Positions 22,588-33,676 of a DNA stretch of 64,000 nucleotides are shown piece after piece. The number at the start of each line of letters is the position of its first letter. Within the stretch, counting starts at the first letter, position 1. The DNA comes from Pyrocephalus nanus (Eukaryota; Chordata; Aves; Passeriformes; Tyrannidae). The notes beneath the pieces were generated by a model. That model saw nothing but the letters and a program-made list of their open reading frames with translations, ran no database searches and was not told where the DNA came from. Both the position numbers and the translations under genes were made by a program. The stretch lies in assembly GCA_038380795.1 (NCBI GenBank), contig CM076259.1, positions 22,054,977 to 22,118,976 of the forward strand, in the 5' to 3' direction.

Positions 22588-25500
22588 AACGGTGGTGACA
22601 AAGGTGTGGGAGTGCCCTGGAGAAATGTCGAGGGCTGATGATATTTGTTGGGACAGGTTGTTATTTTCTCTGTTCTCTGTTGATTACCCCCTGGTAGGTA
22701 CAAGGTAAAGGTGCTGATGGTTTATCCTGTCAAGAGAAACAAGACTGCCAGTGAATGATGTTGGGTTAGCTTAGCAGGACAGTGACTGGAGGGACCCTGT
22801 GACAGTTCTTTCTGGTTTTGGTACAAGGAGGCAAAATCGCAAGGCATGACAGAAAGCCTGCAACTCCTCTTGCCCCATCCATGCCTCTTGCTAGCAAGCT
22901 ACGGCCAAAGCCACAGGGATGGCAGAAACCGTGACTTTCATCCTTTCAGCATCCTTGTTCATCAGCCTAATGTGACACGGAGGCAGCCCTGTGGTACTCT
23001 GCTTCCAATAGGGTGGATGTGCAGTGCCTGGAGAAGGATAGTGTAAAACAGCATTTGGGAGCCTCCTCTGGGTGAAAAACACCAAGGAGATGGGAGAGGG
23101 GCAGAAAGGCATGAGCGGATGTGCAATGAAGGGTGTGAGTGCCACGGTGGCAGCAAGTGCACCTTATGCCAGGTGCTGCTGTGCAGGAGCAGTGGACAAG
23201 GAAGGCCACGTGCCCTGGGGGTGCCCCACGAGTGAGTGTCTGCCCTCCCTCTGGTTGTGAGTGGCTGTGTCTTGCCTACATGCTTGGAGGCAGAGGAGGA
23301 CACCCGTGCACGCTCTGCCGGTGGCTGCCTGCACGTACTCTCTTGTTTTCCTGGCTGAGGCAGAGGGAGAAGGCCTGGTTTCGGTTAAGCCTCGGTCACA
23401 CGAAGATGCCTTTCCTATTACTCTTTTGTTTTTCCTTCTAAGCAACGTTCCCATTTAACTCTTTCAACTCTCCCTTGTTAGTGTTGCCTGCCCTGCCTGA
23501 GGACTGGCCCAGGTCAGAGATAATTCAGGAACAAATGGGAGTTGTTGCACTGTAGGGCTGGAAAACCCTCAGCCCCACAGAGAAGCTTTGGGAACCTCAG
23601 TACATAGGAAGGATGGCATTGTTGAGAAGATCTAGGAGGCAAGAATATAGATACTCCAGTGGTGTAGTGCTGAGCATGGTAAAAATACCTAAAGAGTCAC
23701 TCATGGCATTATCATGTCTGAATTTGGCACCAAACTCCAAATCCGCAGAGGGGGAGTGGGGGAGGCGGAAAAGAAAACATGCAAAGGCCTTTTCAAAACC
23801 CAAGACCACAAGAAAAAACTTCCTATAAACAAATCAAATGGAAATATTTTTTTAGTTCTATAAACATTTCCCCTTGAAGCGTTCAACCCAAATATTGCAT
23901 CACTGTGCTAAGACATAAACAAATCTTGCAGTGAAAGAGATGCGCACCAACAATAGACTAGCCTGTTTGCCTTGTCAGGGCTGTGAGAAGTGCAAAAAAT
24001 AAACAAACAGAGCAAAGAGTGACAAGCAGAAGAGAGATGTCTGAGGACTACTTGTTTGAATATTCAAGGGAGAGAAGAAATACACACCCCAAATCCCACT
24101 GAGGTTCAATAAGGAAATTCATCTCCTTCAGGATCCTTAGAAAATCACAGCTCTGGAAGGTCATAGGACACCAGCTAGACTTGTCTTTTAGACAGCAAAG
24201 TAGCTTCTGGTTTTCCCCAAATATATTATTCAGAAATATTCTTCAACACGAATATCTCCTGAGTAGAGATGTATTTATTTTTGCAGTGATTGCAATGGTG
24301 GTATCAAGAACTAAACTGTGAAGCTGTGCGGTGTTTTACACCAACAATATTGTTCTTCCCCTTTGGGGAGCCCAGCCACTCTCCCATGGGAAGGTGGTTG
24401 TCCTCTGAGCAGCACTTAGCAGGTCTTCAGCAGGATGCAGGGGGCTGGAGCCTGGCTCTTAGTTGGTAAAAATCTTTGGAGGCACTCTAGGTGGAAGAAT
24501 TTGGGACCAGATTAAAAAAATGTAAAGTACCCCACAAGAAACACATCTGCAAGGAACAGCAGCATGAGGTGATACTGGGGGCCTCAGGGCTGCAATTTTC
24601 TCTATCTTCCTGGCATATAGGTTCCTCTAATCTGGCTCTACCCCCTCCACTTCTCACATTTTTTTGGGATGTAGTATGACCCTATAGACATCATACCCCT
24701 GAAAGCACTGCCTCCAGTCCTTCCTCTTACTCATGAGCCAGAGAGAGCACTCTCCCTGTGTGGGACAGGAGAGTGGACAAGGACATGCTGAGGTGGAGGC
24801 AGTGGCAGAGGCAGATGAGGGGGCTATGGTGGCAACAAAGCACAATTGCACTCAGCAATTTTGGTACTGCCTGGCATCATGTGTTCGGTCACAGTACCGT
24901 GCTGGGATCAATATTTGGCTCATCCCTCAAACAGACACTTTAAGAGCTGCAAGGGACCTACTGGCTTTGTCGCTTTCATCATGAGAGACAGGCAAGGAGC
25001 TGCATAAGTCACTCATGGGAGGAGATTTCACTCTTTTTCCAGCTCACAAGAAACACCAAAACAAGCTGCTTAGCAGTTCAATCTCATGGGAAAGTTTCGC
25101 TACCAGAAAGTATAACTTGAAACCTCTTGGGCAGATAAACTGGCTCTACATTCAGTTGAGATGAAACAGAAATATGATTATGCTTGATCCTTTGGCTGGG
25201 ACCATACTGCTCAGTCCGTGCAACAAGCAGATGCAACTACAATTTCTCTGGTAGCTTAATGTGTCCCATCCATGAGTCCTCCTGGCAGTGAGCTGTACTA
25301 TGCATGGTCCTCACACTCAGCAACCCTGGCTGAGCTGCCTGCAGCGCTGCAGGGAACAGCAAACCTTCTGAGACCATTTGATCTCCCTAGACTCTTGACA
25401 AAATTCTCTCCATGCATGCTTTGGTCTTGAGAAAATGACTTCAGGTGCTGCTGCGGGAGCTGATTTACGAGGGGAGGCTGAAAGAATAAAGGGCCTCACA

Positions 25501-27180
25501 CACTTCTCATGTTACATTGCATTTTAGCTGGTGTGAATTCAGAGGCGTTTACGCCCGGCTAACTGAGGGAGAATTGGGCCCAGACCCAGTATATCTGTCT
25601 GACCAACAGAGAAGATCAAAGACCTGTAAATGCTAAGCAGGGGTGGTCCAAAAATATTAGAATCAGGAGTATTAGGATGAACTCTATCAGAGTAAAATTT
25701 AGGTTGTAGAGAAAAGATTACAGCTGACATCTATTCCCTAAGCCAGTGTTCTGCCTTCCACAGGGAGCTTCTAGGTATGGTTTACATCAATCAGAAAAGG
25801 AGATTAAATGGGTTTTGGGTTTAGCATGGTCTGGCATGCAGCAGGCAGACTAGATCATGAGTATTTTGAGCACTGATGGTTTGCAAGACTTCAGAAGGCA
25901 GTCTGCAAGTGAATTACAGCACCCTATTCCAAATTCCCATCCATACACTCATGCCTCATGCAATATCTAACACATATAGTCAAATGAAATGGCAACAAGT
26001 AAGAGCAGCTGGCAGAAATGAAAAATGCAGAATTTCAAAGCTTTGCCTGATTTTTATTTGCCTATAACCACCGCCTGCTGCATTGTATCACACCATGAAA
26101 GAATGTGTTGCTTTCTTTTTTCTTCCCCGAAAGGTTACTTAGCTTTTTGGATTGAAAAAGGATTGGAAACACTAGGTTGCATAACCTTTTAAAGTTCATC
26201 TAACCCTTGTTCTCAGAGACTGTAAATTCCTGAGCACTGTGGCCTTGGTATCAGCCATGATTCTTTTTTCTAAAAGACAATCTGGTTCCTAAAGTTTTGA
26301 AGAAATGACTCGTAGGTGCTTTGCTATCCTGGTCTTTAAAATGCAATAGAAGTGTATGTGTGCACAGCCTAATGAAAAGGCAAAGCAAGTCATATATGCC
26401 CAGAGGCACAAATCGGGAAAAGCAGCTCGTTTTGGGTTTTTTTTGCCTTTTTTTGCCTACAGATAGCAGTAGGATGACAGTATTCCGTGGACAACACAAA
26501 AAATGTAGAGATGAGAGTATTAAGAGGATACTGCAGATAGACAATACATAACCTGGCTGATCAAAAGGAGAGTAACTTAGAAAGGTTCAAGCATTAGTTT
26601 CTGCAAGCCTTAACACCAGAGAGTTGGAGATGTTGATGAAGATGATATAAAAGGGTTGTATGAAGAATTATGAACAAAGAATGGGAAAGTGCGGGCAGGT
26701 AAAATACTGCAGTTCTGAGAAATGTGTCCTCCAAGTTGTACAAGAGCAATCTCCTGCAGGCTCCCCCAGCTGGGCTAGCTGCTGGGCCATGGCAGGAGAA
26801 GGCAGGTTTAGGGAGGGTGACACCTCTGACATTGCTTGGGAGGCCAGGAAATATCCTTTGTCCAGCTGGTCAATCCGGGGAGAGGGAGTATACCCTAGGG
26901 TGCATCTTTAGGACCTGGGGGCTTGCACTAGCCCTCCTTTGGCTCCATGAGCTCTCAGATGACCCCAGGGCCCCATGAAACACCAGCTCATGCCTAGGAC
27001 TGCGGATTTCCCCGCAGGCTGAGTACACAGTGGGACCTGCCAGTGTCGCAGGGGCTTCCCCGTGCTCCCTTTGGTGCCTGGCTGTCTCCAGGTCCTGGCT
27101 GCCAGGCTGGGATGTGGGTTAGCAGATTTTTTCCACGCTGTTTCTCTGGGATCCCTGACAGAGCCCATCAGAGCTGCCTT
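22588..27180. other. unique non-coding DNA
   Basis: No supportable gene or repeat. An A/T-rich stretch lies at 23840-24300. A weak L2-tail-like word pair near 26215-26260 was not strong enough to call. Short T runs interrupted by GCC lie at 26434-26458. Confidence 0.65.
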
Positions 27181-27370
27181 TTATCAGCACTGCACGCCTT
27201 AGTGAGCCTGTCATGACTCACACACAATGTGCTCTGTGCTGGATTAATCCGGCCGGCTTTCATGCTCAGGATGTGGGCGACGGATGGGAGGGGGGGTGTT
27301 GGGGGGCATGGGGACAGATGCAGGGCTAGTGGGGGCCCAGGAGACTGGGGATCCCCAGCCTTTTCACTTG
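27181..27370. promoter_or_regulatory. K50 homeodomain palindrome next to a G-rich tract
   Basis: GGATTAATCC at 27241-27250 is a perfect 10-bp palindrome containing two overlapping TAATCC words, the site of OTX/PITX/GSC-type homeodomains. It is followed directly by GGCCGGC. About 40 bases downstream lies a tract with several runs of four to six G (27287-27312, 27328-27355) that could form a G-quadruplex on the plus strand. A regulatory role is inference. Confidence 0.3.
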
Positions 27371-29250
27371 TTGAAGTTAAGGACTTGCTTGAGGTCTGTT
27401 GCAGAGGACAGGGGAAGAACAAGCCATAAGCAATGAAACGGAAAGATGGAAAGGCAACAGGTGTGTGGGAAAGTGGCAAAGGAGGAGAGATTACAGGTAA
27501 ATAATAGGTGAATAAATGGACTACAACAAAGACAGAATGTGATGTAAAGGGAGATCTGCGTGCCTTAAAATGTAAGCTCCCTTGTTGATAGACATGACAG
27601 GTAGCTATTTCCCATACGTGTAATTACCCAGGGACTGCACTCCAGCTAAAGGGATCTTTTTGGTCTTCAGCATTAACCTGGAACGCCTTTAAGATGCCTT
27701 CCCATCTGCACTGTTGTCTGTAAAGCCGCAACAACCTACCTCAGATTATGGGAATCATAAAAAGTGTGAAATCCGGAACACAGTCAAGTCTGTACTGATG
27801 GGAATAGGACTCCCATTGACTACTGTAGCTCTAGGTTTCCATGCAGAATCTCCACAGAGAAAAGAAATCTCACATGAGAAGAAACAAACTAATTTTTCCA
27901 ACAAACCTCTGCCAAGCTAAAAATGAATAGCAGGGGAAAAGGATCAGTAAAAGCTGCCCAACCACTAAAACATCTCACACTCTGCCATGATTTCCAGCTG
28001 AAGGTGTGCTTCACCAAAAAAAAAAACAACTCTGATTTTCGAGGAGCTGGGAATGCTGCAGTTTTATGTGTGTACATGTAATGTGAATGCATAAACTAAC
28101 ACATTATCTACATTGCACATATATATATTTATATATCTCCTCCAATTTGAGATTCACAATGTTGACATCATTCTATCTAATGCATCTTACCCATGAAAGT
28201 TGTATTTTCAGAACCTACTGCCCAAGTTCCCATCTCCACTTGGAAGGGTGTTATTTTATAACATCCTGCCCTGACTATCCACTGTACGTGCATCCTAAAG
28301 TTTCCAAATAATTTTCCACTCAATGACTTGAATAAGCTTGACTGCTGCTGAAATGTCACCTTCTCTGGGATAAAACGCAACACCTATTTAGTAGCACAGA
28401 GCAATGTTGTCACTGCAGAAGATGACAAGCATAGTCCTATTTTTACTTCCTGTCCATCAGGGGAGCATTTGTTAGTATTACTCTGAGATGGATCTTGGTA
28501 ATGAACCCAAAGGCAGGAGGACATGCACTACCTCTTTCTGCACACAGCAGGCTCGTGGTGCTCTTGTATCCAGTCTTAGGACTTCCCACAGCCAGCACTG
28601 GCAATGAGGTGTGTGGACATGATCACAAATAAGGTTGCATTTGTTTTCACTGCATTAGAAGTTTTAAACTGTAGGACAGTTGTTGCTAAGTTCTGAGGAA
28701 GGAAAGCAGGATTTGGTGGGGTAAGGGGGAACTATTTATGTAGAGCATTTCTCTGATCTTCTTACTCAAGCAAAAAGTTTTATCTATTGCATTTGATAAT
28801 TTCCCCTTAACAAAACCTTTTCTTAAGGACCCTGTCCATCACCCAAAATGTTCAGTGTTTCTGTAAAACACTTGTCAAATACAAGAGGATCTCTCTGGCT
28901 GCTTATCCTTGAACATTTTAAGACAAGGAAACAAATGGACCTGAACTGAGTCTTCTCATAGACTTGGGAGCCCACTGATTCTCCAAATATTTCCTATCAA
29001 TGACCTGTTTACAAACAGGATGGTAGTTCTTTACAACATCCCCTGTAGGTAAGTGGCACAGAGCAAAGAAACACCTGTACCCATATATAACACATTTCAT
29101 CCCAATATATCTATCACTGCACAAAAGGTGAATGACACCTTTGTGGGGCTGTTTCTTTTATATTGTTTTTACCATGTCTGAAATAGGAACTCTACTAATA
29201 AAACTACCCCATTGCCTACCCCTCTCCGACATAGGGCAAAGATAGCACTG
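27371..29250. other. AT-rich unique non-coding DNA
   Basis: An (AT)n-like stretch lies at 28117-28137 and an A run at 28016-28026. No gene is supportable and no domain is recognisable in frames of at most 74 codons. Confidence 0.65.
27791..27840 (+). repeat. fragment of the dispersed CCATTGAAGTCAATGG-type element
   Basis: CTGATGGGAATAGGACTCCC followed by ATTGACTACTGTAGCTCTAGG preserves the arrangement GGGA-TAGG-CTCCCATTGACTTC-A seen in the other copies. Identification rests on comparison within this window and on general familiarity with sauropsid repeats. Confidence 0.35.
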
Positions 29251-29357
29251 GTTCACTGAGATTTATTTGATTTTATTTCAGAATATTCCTCTTGTGTGCT
29301 TGTTTTGCACACGAGGGGTAACATATATATTCTGAAATAAAAGAAATGTCAGTGAAC
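29251..29357. other. long imperfect hairpin (pre-miRNA-like or MITE-like)
   Basis: The two halves of this 107-base segment are reverse complements. 29251-29259 (GTTCACTGA) pairs with 29349-29357. 29271-29285 (TTTTATTTCAGAATA) pairs perfectly with 29328-29342. 29291-29299 (CTTGTGTGC) pairs with 29307-29315 with one G-U pair, leaving a 7-base loop (TTGTTTT, 29300-29306). Unpaired stretches are a 6-base bulge near 29265-29270 and an AT-rich bulge on the 3' arm (29318-29327). A microRNA precursor, a small palindromic DNA transposon remnant or a hairpin RNA would all fit. I recognise no known mature microRNA. No target-site duplication is evident. Confidence 0.6.
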
Positions 29358-29417
29358 ATACAATATTTCTGTCTGACATCAGGGTGAGCATGTCACAACC
29401 AAGTCTACGTCCCTGAC

Positions 29418-29476
29418 TCTGGCCCTAGTGGTAAAACTAAACTGACATCGAGTTGGTTTAGTTTACAACAGTAGAG
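29418..29476. other. second hairpin close to the first
   Basis: GTAAAACTAAAC (29431-29442) pairs with GTTTAGTTTAC (29456-29466) across a 13-base loop, with one bulged base. Weaker pairing (CTCT with AGAG and nearby bases) extends the stem outward to about 29418 and 29476. It lies only about 60 bases from the longer hairpin. I recognise no known microRNA. In AT-rich DNA an 11-bp stem can arise by chance. Confidence 0.4.
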
Positions 29477-30400
29477 ATTTCCTAATATAGACAGGTCCTA
29501 TCTCTTGTCCTCCCATCCCACCCCCCTCTTTAATTTGGCTCTCTGAGTTTTGATGACTGAATCACTTCCCCCTTTGTTTCTCTGATTTCTTTCCTAATCT
29601 TCTGCTCCTGAAAGATGCTTAGTTCTTGAATCCCTATACAAATACACTTTCCTTTCTAATCTTCTCACCAGCCAAACAAGGTTTTATTTGTTTATTTAAT
29701 TTGACATGCTGAGAGAGAAATGATCCCATTTCCTATGGATTATCGAAGTAACAAATAGCTTTACAAGAGGGTAAACAAAGTAAAACTCATGCTGAAACTC
29801 CTTTGAACCAGGGGCTTTCTGTTCCCATCCCTTTTGTGATGTGAGTCTTTCCCCACTCCTTTACACCATACATAGGATGAATTTCTGGTTGCTTTGGACC
29901 ATGGTTGCTACCCTAAGATCAGGCCACTGCTGGGACTGAGCTAGTTATTACCTCCTCATCCTTCCTTTCACCATGAATTTCCCACAATATGGCCAGAACT
30001 TACTCTGAGAAGGAGCATTTTATCCATTTAGTCTTTTCCTTCATAGCCCAATTCCCCTGATAAATTTTTCATTTTCGCAAAGAGGCAGAGCTGGAGAAGC
30101 TTGGGCATGAGCTTGAGAGCCTCCATGGAGGTAGGGATGCTGCAATGCTGCATTGATTTTTGCTAGGAATTTTGCCTTACTCAGGTGGCAGACATGGACA
30201 TTTGAGAGCATCACTCTGCAACATACCTCCTGCCATATACATTTCTGGAGAAAAATAGACAAAACTCAGGCTAGAATATGGGCTCAAATTCATAAGGACT
30301 TGGAGCCAGGGGTGCTGATGAGCTCCTCCCAGGGTGACAGACCCCAGTAGTGTGTAGCTCACATTTTTTTGAGAGGGGGCTTAGGTTTGGTGGCTCGGGC
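29477..30400. other. unique non-coding DNA
   Basis: AT-rich on the left and more mixed on the right. No repeat, RNA gene or coding potential is recognisable. Confidence 0.65.
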
Positions 30401-30740
30401 TTGGCCAGCTCCCCCGCCCCCAACATCCTCTTCTGTTTATTACTCCTGCCGTAATTGGGAGGCATGTGTGGATGAATTAAACATAGCAGGACAGATGAGA
30501 AAACTCTCCCTCTTAGCTGGCTGAATGAGCAAATTTAACTGAGCCTGTTACCCACTGAGTATCATACCGACATGCCAGGGTCCGGTTTCCTTTGAGCTCG
30601 CCCTTTCATGCGGAGTCCCTCTGTGCCCCCCGCCTTGCTCCTCACAATATCAAACAGCTGGAGTTTCGGCGGCCCCAAGGAGGAGCCTTTGCATCCAACG
30701 GCAGCAGCAGTGGGAATTTTGTCTGGGATCAGAGAGGGAC
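30401..30740. promoter_or_regulatory. possible conserved enhancer upstream of the CpG island
   Basis: About 1.6 kb before the CpG island this block holds TAATTG (30452-30457), GATGAATTAAAC (from 30471), the E-box CAGCTG (30655-30660) and a POU-like TTTGCAT (30688-30694). Several CpG dinucleotides occur in otherwise CpG-poor surroundings. It contains no open frame. The motif set suits a developmental enhancer, but this is inference. Confidence 0.3.
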
Positions 30741-32290
30741 GGGGCTGATCTGCACAAGCTCATAGCTGAGAATCAGGGAGCTCTGGCATCTCCAGAAGGA
30801 GACAGTTCCCCCCCACCCCCCCCAGCCACAGGCCATGCCTGGTCAATGCCCAGAGTAAAAGTTTCCTTATGCCTGATGAACTGGGGCTAAATGAAAGGGG
30901 GTTTGCTTTCACACTGCTTAAACCTTCAGACAGGCCAGTGGCATCCAGAAGTCAGTTCTGGTGGGGAGTTTGATATAAATGGGTCCCAGCCTAGAGCAGG
31001 CATTCCCAGCACAGCAATAAGAGAACTTTCTGAAAGTGGGACTGGCACTGGCATGTCCAGGGATGCCAAGAGGATATGGCTGCACAAACCAGCACCCTGC
31101 TTCCTCCCAAGGCATTTCTTTCAGGAGGCAGGTGGGAATCGCAGTGTATGAATTGCAGTGTATGAATGGCACCCACCGTTTTACTTAGCCCCGGGGATAA
31201 ACAGGGAATGTAATCCTGCAGGGCTGCAATATTTTTCCCCCCAGCAATAAACAAGCCCCGGGGCACTTCTTTGCAAAAGGTACCTCTAATTCTTCTCCCT
31301 CACCTCTTTCTTCCTACCTCTGTAAGCCTAAAACTAATCAGGACTAATTCAATTCCTGCTTCAATTTAGGAGAGTTTACGACTGCTCTAAATTAGGAAAC
31401 CACTGTTTTTTCAGACAAAGCAGGTGCTAGAGGTCTTAGCACTTGTAAAAATTAGGCCACTTAGTGAGGTGTCTACATATGGATTTAGCACCTGAGGAGT
31501 GTGTTACTGAGCAAAACAAGGGAAAACTTGGAATCTTGGAAACAATTCTTTAGAAGATAATTAGCAAAGTTAACACTTCAGAGGCAGGAAGTTCTCGTTC
31601 AACCTGATAAGCCTTTGTGTCCAACCTGAGAAGTCTACCCATTGAAAAGCAAGTTGAAGCAGCCATCAAAATACATTCCCTTGAAACTCACGAAATCCTG
31701 CAAAAAAATCAGTTTTGATCTTATCAGTACCCGTGTCATAAACCAAGTAAATAAGAAACCAAAATCCAAATAGAAAAAATACCAAATCCTTTGCATCATC
31801 CTCATATGTGAGCAATCGCTAATCCAGATCAGACACCTCCTACAGTGCCAATAAACAGGAATAACTCTGAAACCTAATGATGATGTGATGAAAAACTGCA
31901 ACTCTTTTTCTTCTTTGAAGACTGAAGGACTTCAGATTCAGAAAGAAACTATAGATTATGTTTGTGATCTATGCTCTGCTACAAGGCAAAGTTGTGAGAA
32001 ACCTATCCTGACCTTTCAGTGATAGATTTGTTTCAAGATAGTCTTTACTGATCGTCCTTGAAAGATGGAAGATTTCCCAGCACCTCTGGGTAAATTTAAG
32101 TTTTGGGGTCATGAATTCATTCTTTGGTGTGGGGAGACCCAGTGAGCAGGAGCTGGTTTGGTTTAACCTGAGGGAGCGGTGCCATTGCTTTTTCCGAAAA
32201 ATTTGTGCCCGAGACACTTTCCGTGAGAGCCAGCACCTGCCGGAAAGGGATAGCTGGAGGAAAAGACCTTTTCTTTCTTGTGGTTTTTAC
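30741..32290. other. non-coding DNA upstream of the CpG island
   Basis: A C-rich run lies at 30810-30823. The middle part (31300-32100) is AT-rich and contains no identifiable repeat. No coding potential is recognised. Confidence 0.65.
31141..31168 (+). repeat. two tandem copies of a 14-base unit
   Basis: GCAGTGTATGAATT is followed directly by GCAGTGTATGAATG. This is a small recent-looking tandem duplication of no obvious function. Confidence 0.9.
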
Positions 32291-32480
32291 TGCAATTGAT
32301 GGCTACCCCGCCACAGTCGGGATGAGGCTGGATGGCCGCCCGGGAGGGGCAGCCGGGGGCTCCGTGAGCAGCTGGAGCGGCTGCAGTGAGCGGTGCCCCC
32401 CCCCGATCCCCCAGCGCCCGGGCCGCCCCGGCCTCGCAGCCCCCGCACCCCGCATCCAGCATCCCGGGCCGGCAGGGCCG

Positions 32481-32505
32481 CCTCCCTCCCTCCCTCCCTC
32501 TCTCC
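32481..32505 (+). repeat. (CCCT)n tract in the CpG island
   Basis: Four to five CCTC units followed by CTCTCC form a short simple repeat in the densest part of the island. Confidence 0.9.
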
Positions 32506-32868
32506 GCTCAGCCCGAACTTCATCCCAACTTTCCCGCTTCCGCCTGCCCGGGAGAGCGTGGCGGCGAAGAGCGGCCGGTGGGAGGGGGCAGGAGTTGGGA
32601 CAGAGGCTCCCAGTTAGTGTTACTGGGGGGATGAGGATGCTGGGAACAGGGGACGGAGGTCGGCCGCTGCCTGGCTTTAGAGAAGGGGTTTTCTTTCGCG
32701 TCTTCTCTCTCCTCTGACTCCTCCTCTTCTTCCCTCCTCCTCAGGGGGAGGGGAGGAGGGAGGCTCTGGGGCAGGAGTAGCCGGAGCAGGGAATTGTTTG
32801 GGAGTTCAGTCATCCAAAAGCCGTCTCCCGTATGGAGGGTCTGGCTTCCCGCATCCCGGCGTCTCTTC

Positions 32869-32907
32869 CCTCCTCCTCCTCCTTCTTCTCCTCCTCCTCC
32901 TCCTCCC
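32869..32907 (+). repeat. (CCT)n triplet repeat in the CpG island
   Basis: About thirteen CCT/CTT triplets run almost without interruption. If transcribed from an upstream start, this would be a pyrimidine-rich 5' leader. In one frame it reads as poly-serine, but an early stop follows. Confidence 0.9.
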
Positions 32908-33018
32908 GCCGCGCCTGAGCTCAGCGCGGCCCCCCATCCCCAGCGCTAACCCGCAGAAAAAGCACAACCACCACCCCCAAACCAAGGGCCCCGCACTTCC
33001 CCTTCCCCCCCAAACAGG

Positions 33019-33117
33019 CTTTCCCCCTCTCTTTCTCTCTCCCTCTCTTTTTTTCTTTTTCTTTTTTTTTTTTTTCTTTCTTTCTTTTATTTCTGTGTGT
33101 ATGTGTGTGTGTGTGTA
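33019..33117 (+). repeat. polypyrimidine tract plus (TG)n microsatellite
   Basis: C/T-only sequence runs from 33019 to 33093, ending in long T runs, and passes directly into a TG dinucleotide repeat (33094-33117). The pair lies inside the putative first exon or just before it. It could act as a splice-acceptor-like tract for the GTAG that follows, or simply be promoter low-complexity DNA. Confidence 0.9.
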
Positions 33118-33237
33118 GTGAATTCCCCGCAGATCCGGCCTGGAAGTTCACAGCTCCTGGAGTTAAGCCTCTTTGTTGCTTCCCTTCGTTTGGGGCATCT
33201 TTGTGTTTCCCCCCCGCCTGCTCCACTGGAGATCGCG
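33118..33237 (+). other. 3' part of candidate first exon (5' UTR) ending at a splice donor
   Basis: This non-repetitive stretch ends in GGAGATCGCG and is followed by GTGAGTGACG. This matches the vertebrate 5' splice-site consensus except at the -2 position. It carries no long open frame, so it would be 5' UTR. The transcript start is not determinable. A pyrimidine tract ending just upstream means 33118 could instead be near an internal acceptor. Confidence 0.4.
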
Positions 33238-33670
33238 GTGAGTGACGAGAAGGGGGCCCGGGCCTGGTGGCCCTGGCGAGGGGCCGGGAGAACGGACGGT
33301 GGTGGCGGGTGATGGGGCGCAGGGTTTTCCCCCATCCATCTCCAGGCAGCGGCAGAGTTTGGGAAGTTGGTGCGGGGATGTGAGGAAGGGGGTCTGCGTA
33401 GGGATGCGGGAGACGTGACAAGGGAATAGGGGAGACCTGCTGGTCCCCTCCAGCCCGGGGCTTGTTTTGGCTCAGGCAGGTGAGATGTGGGGGGCTCGGA
33501 TGTCTCCCTGCAGCTCTTCCTCCTCGGCGGGTCGGCAGCACTAATGGAGGGCCCCAGTGCACGCACACTCACTGCCGTGCTCCAGTGCTTGCCTGAAACT
33601 CTTCAAAAGCTTGGTCCTTCAAAAGCGAGGACCTTGCCCCGTCCTCGCTGCAGGCAGTCGGGGAGGGACG

Positions 33671-33676
33671 GTGAGT
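33671..33676 (+). other. second candidate 5' splice site
   Basis: GGGACG is followed by GTGAGT here, as good a match as the donor at 33238. Upstream at 33637-33653 a CCCCGTCCTCGCTGCAG acceptor-like run is present, and an ATG-initiated frame of about 45 codons (from 33544) passes through the site. It could be an alternative donor of the first exon or a short second exon. Either way it supports plus-strand transcription. Confidence 0.3.

Larger units (their letters stand above)
32291..33350 (+). promoter_or_regulatory. CpG-island promoter
   Basis: CpG dinucleotides become dense from about 32310, especially 32330-32580, in a window where they are otherwise sparse. The island contains GC boxes and GGGAGG-type repeats, has no clear TATA box, and carries polypyrimidine tracts typical of TATA-less vertebrate developmental promoters. 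A plus-strand 5' splice-site match at its right edge suggests transcription left to right. The 215- and 170-codon frames across it are high-GC and low-complexity artefacts. Divergent transcription to the left is possible. The gene is not identified. Confidence 0.65.

Noticed and set aside
26215..26260. GACTGTAAATTCCTGAGCA, resembling the L2 3' tail
   Set aside because: Only one word matches and the following sequence diverges at once.
28117..28137. AT-rich palindromic stretch
   Set aside because: Simple (AT)n-like sequence pairs with itself trivially, so it is not evidence of a hairpin gene.
32921..33568. 215-codon minus-strand frame across the CpG island
   Set aside because: Composed of Pro/Arg/Gly-rich island translation plus Lys/Glu repeats from the pyrimidine tract and His-Thr repeats from the (TG)n.
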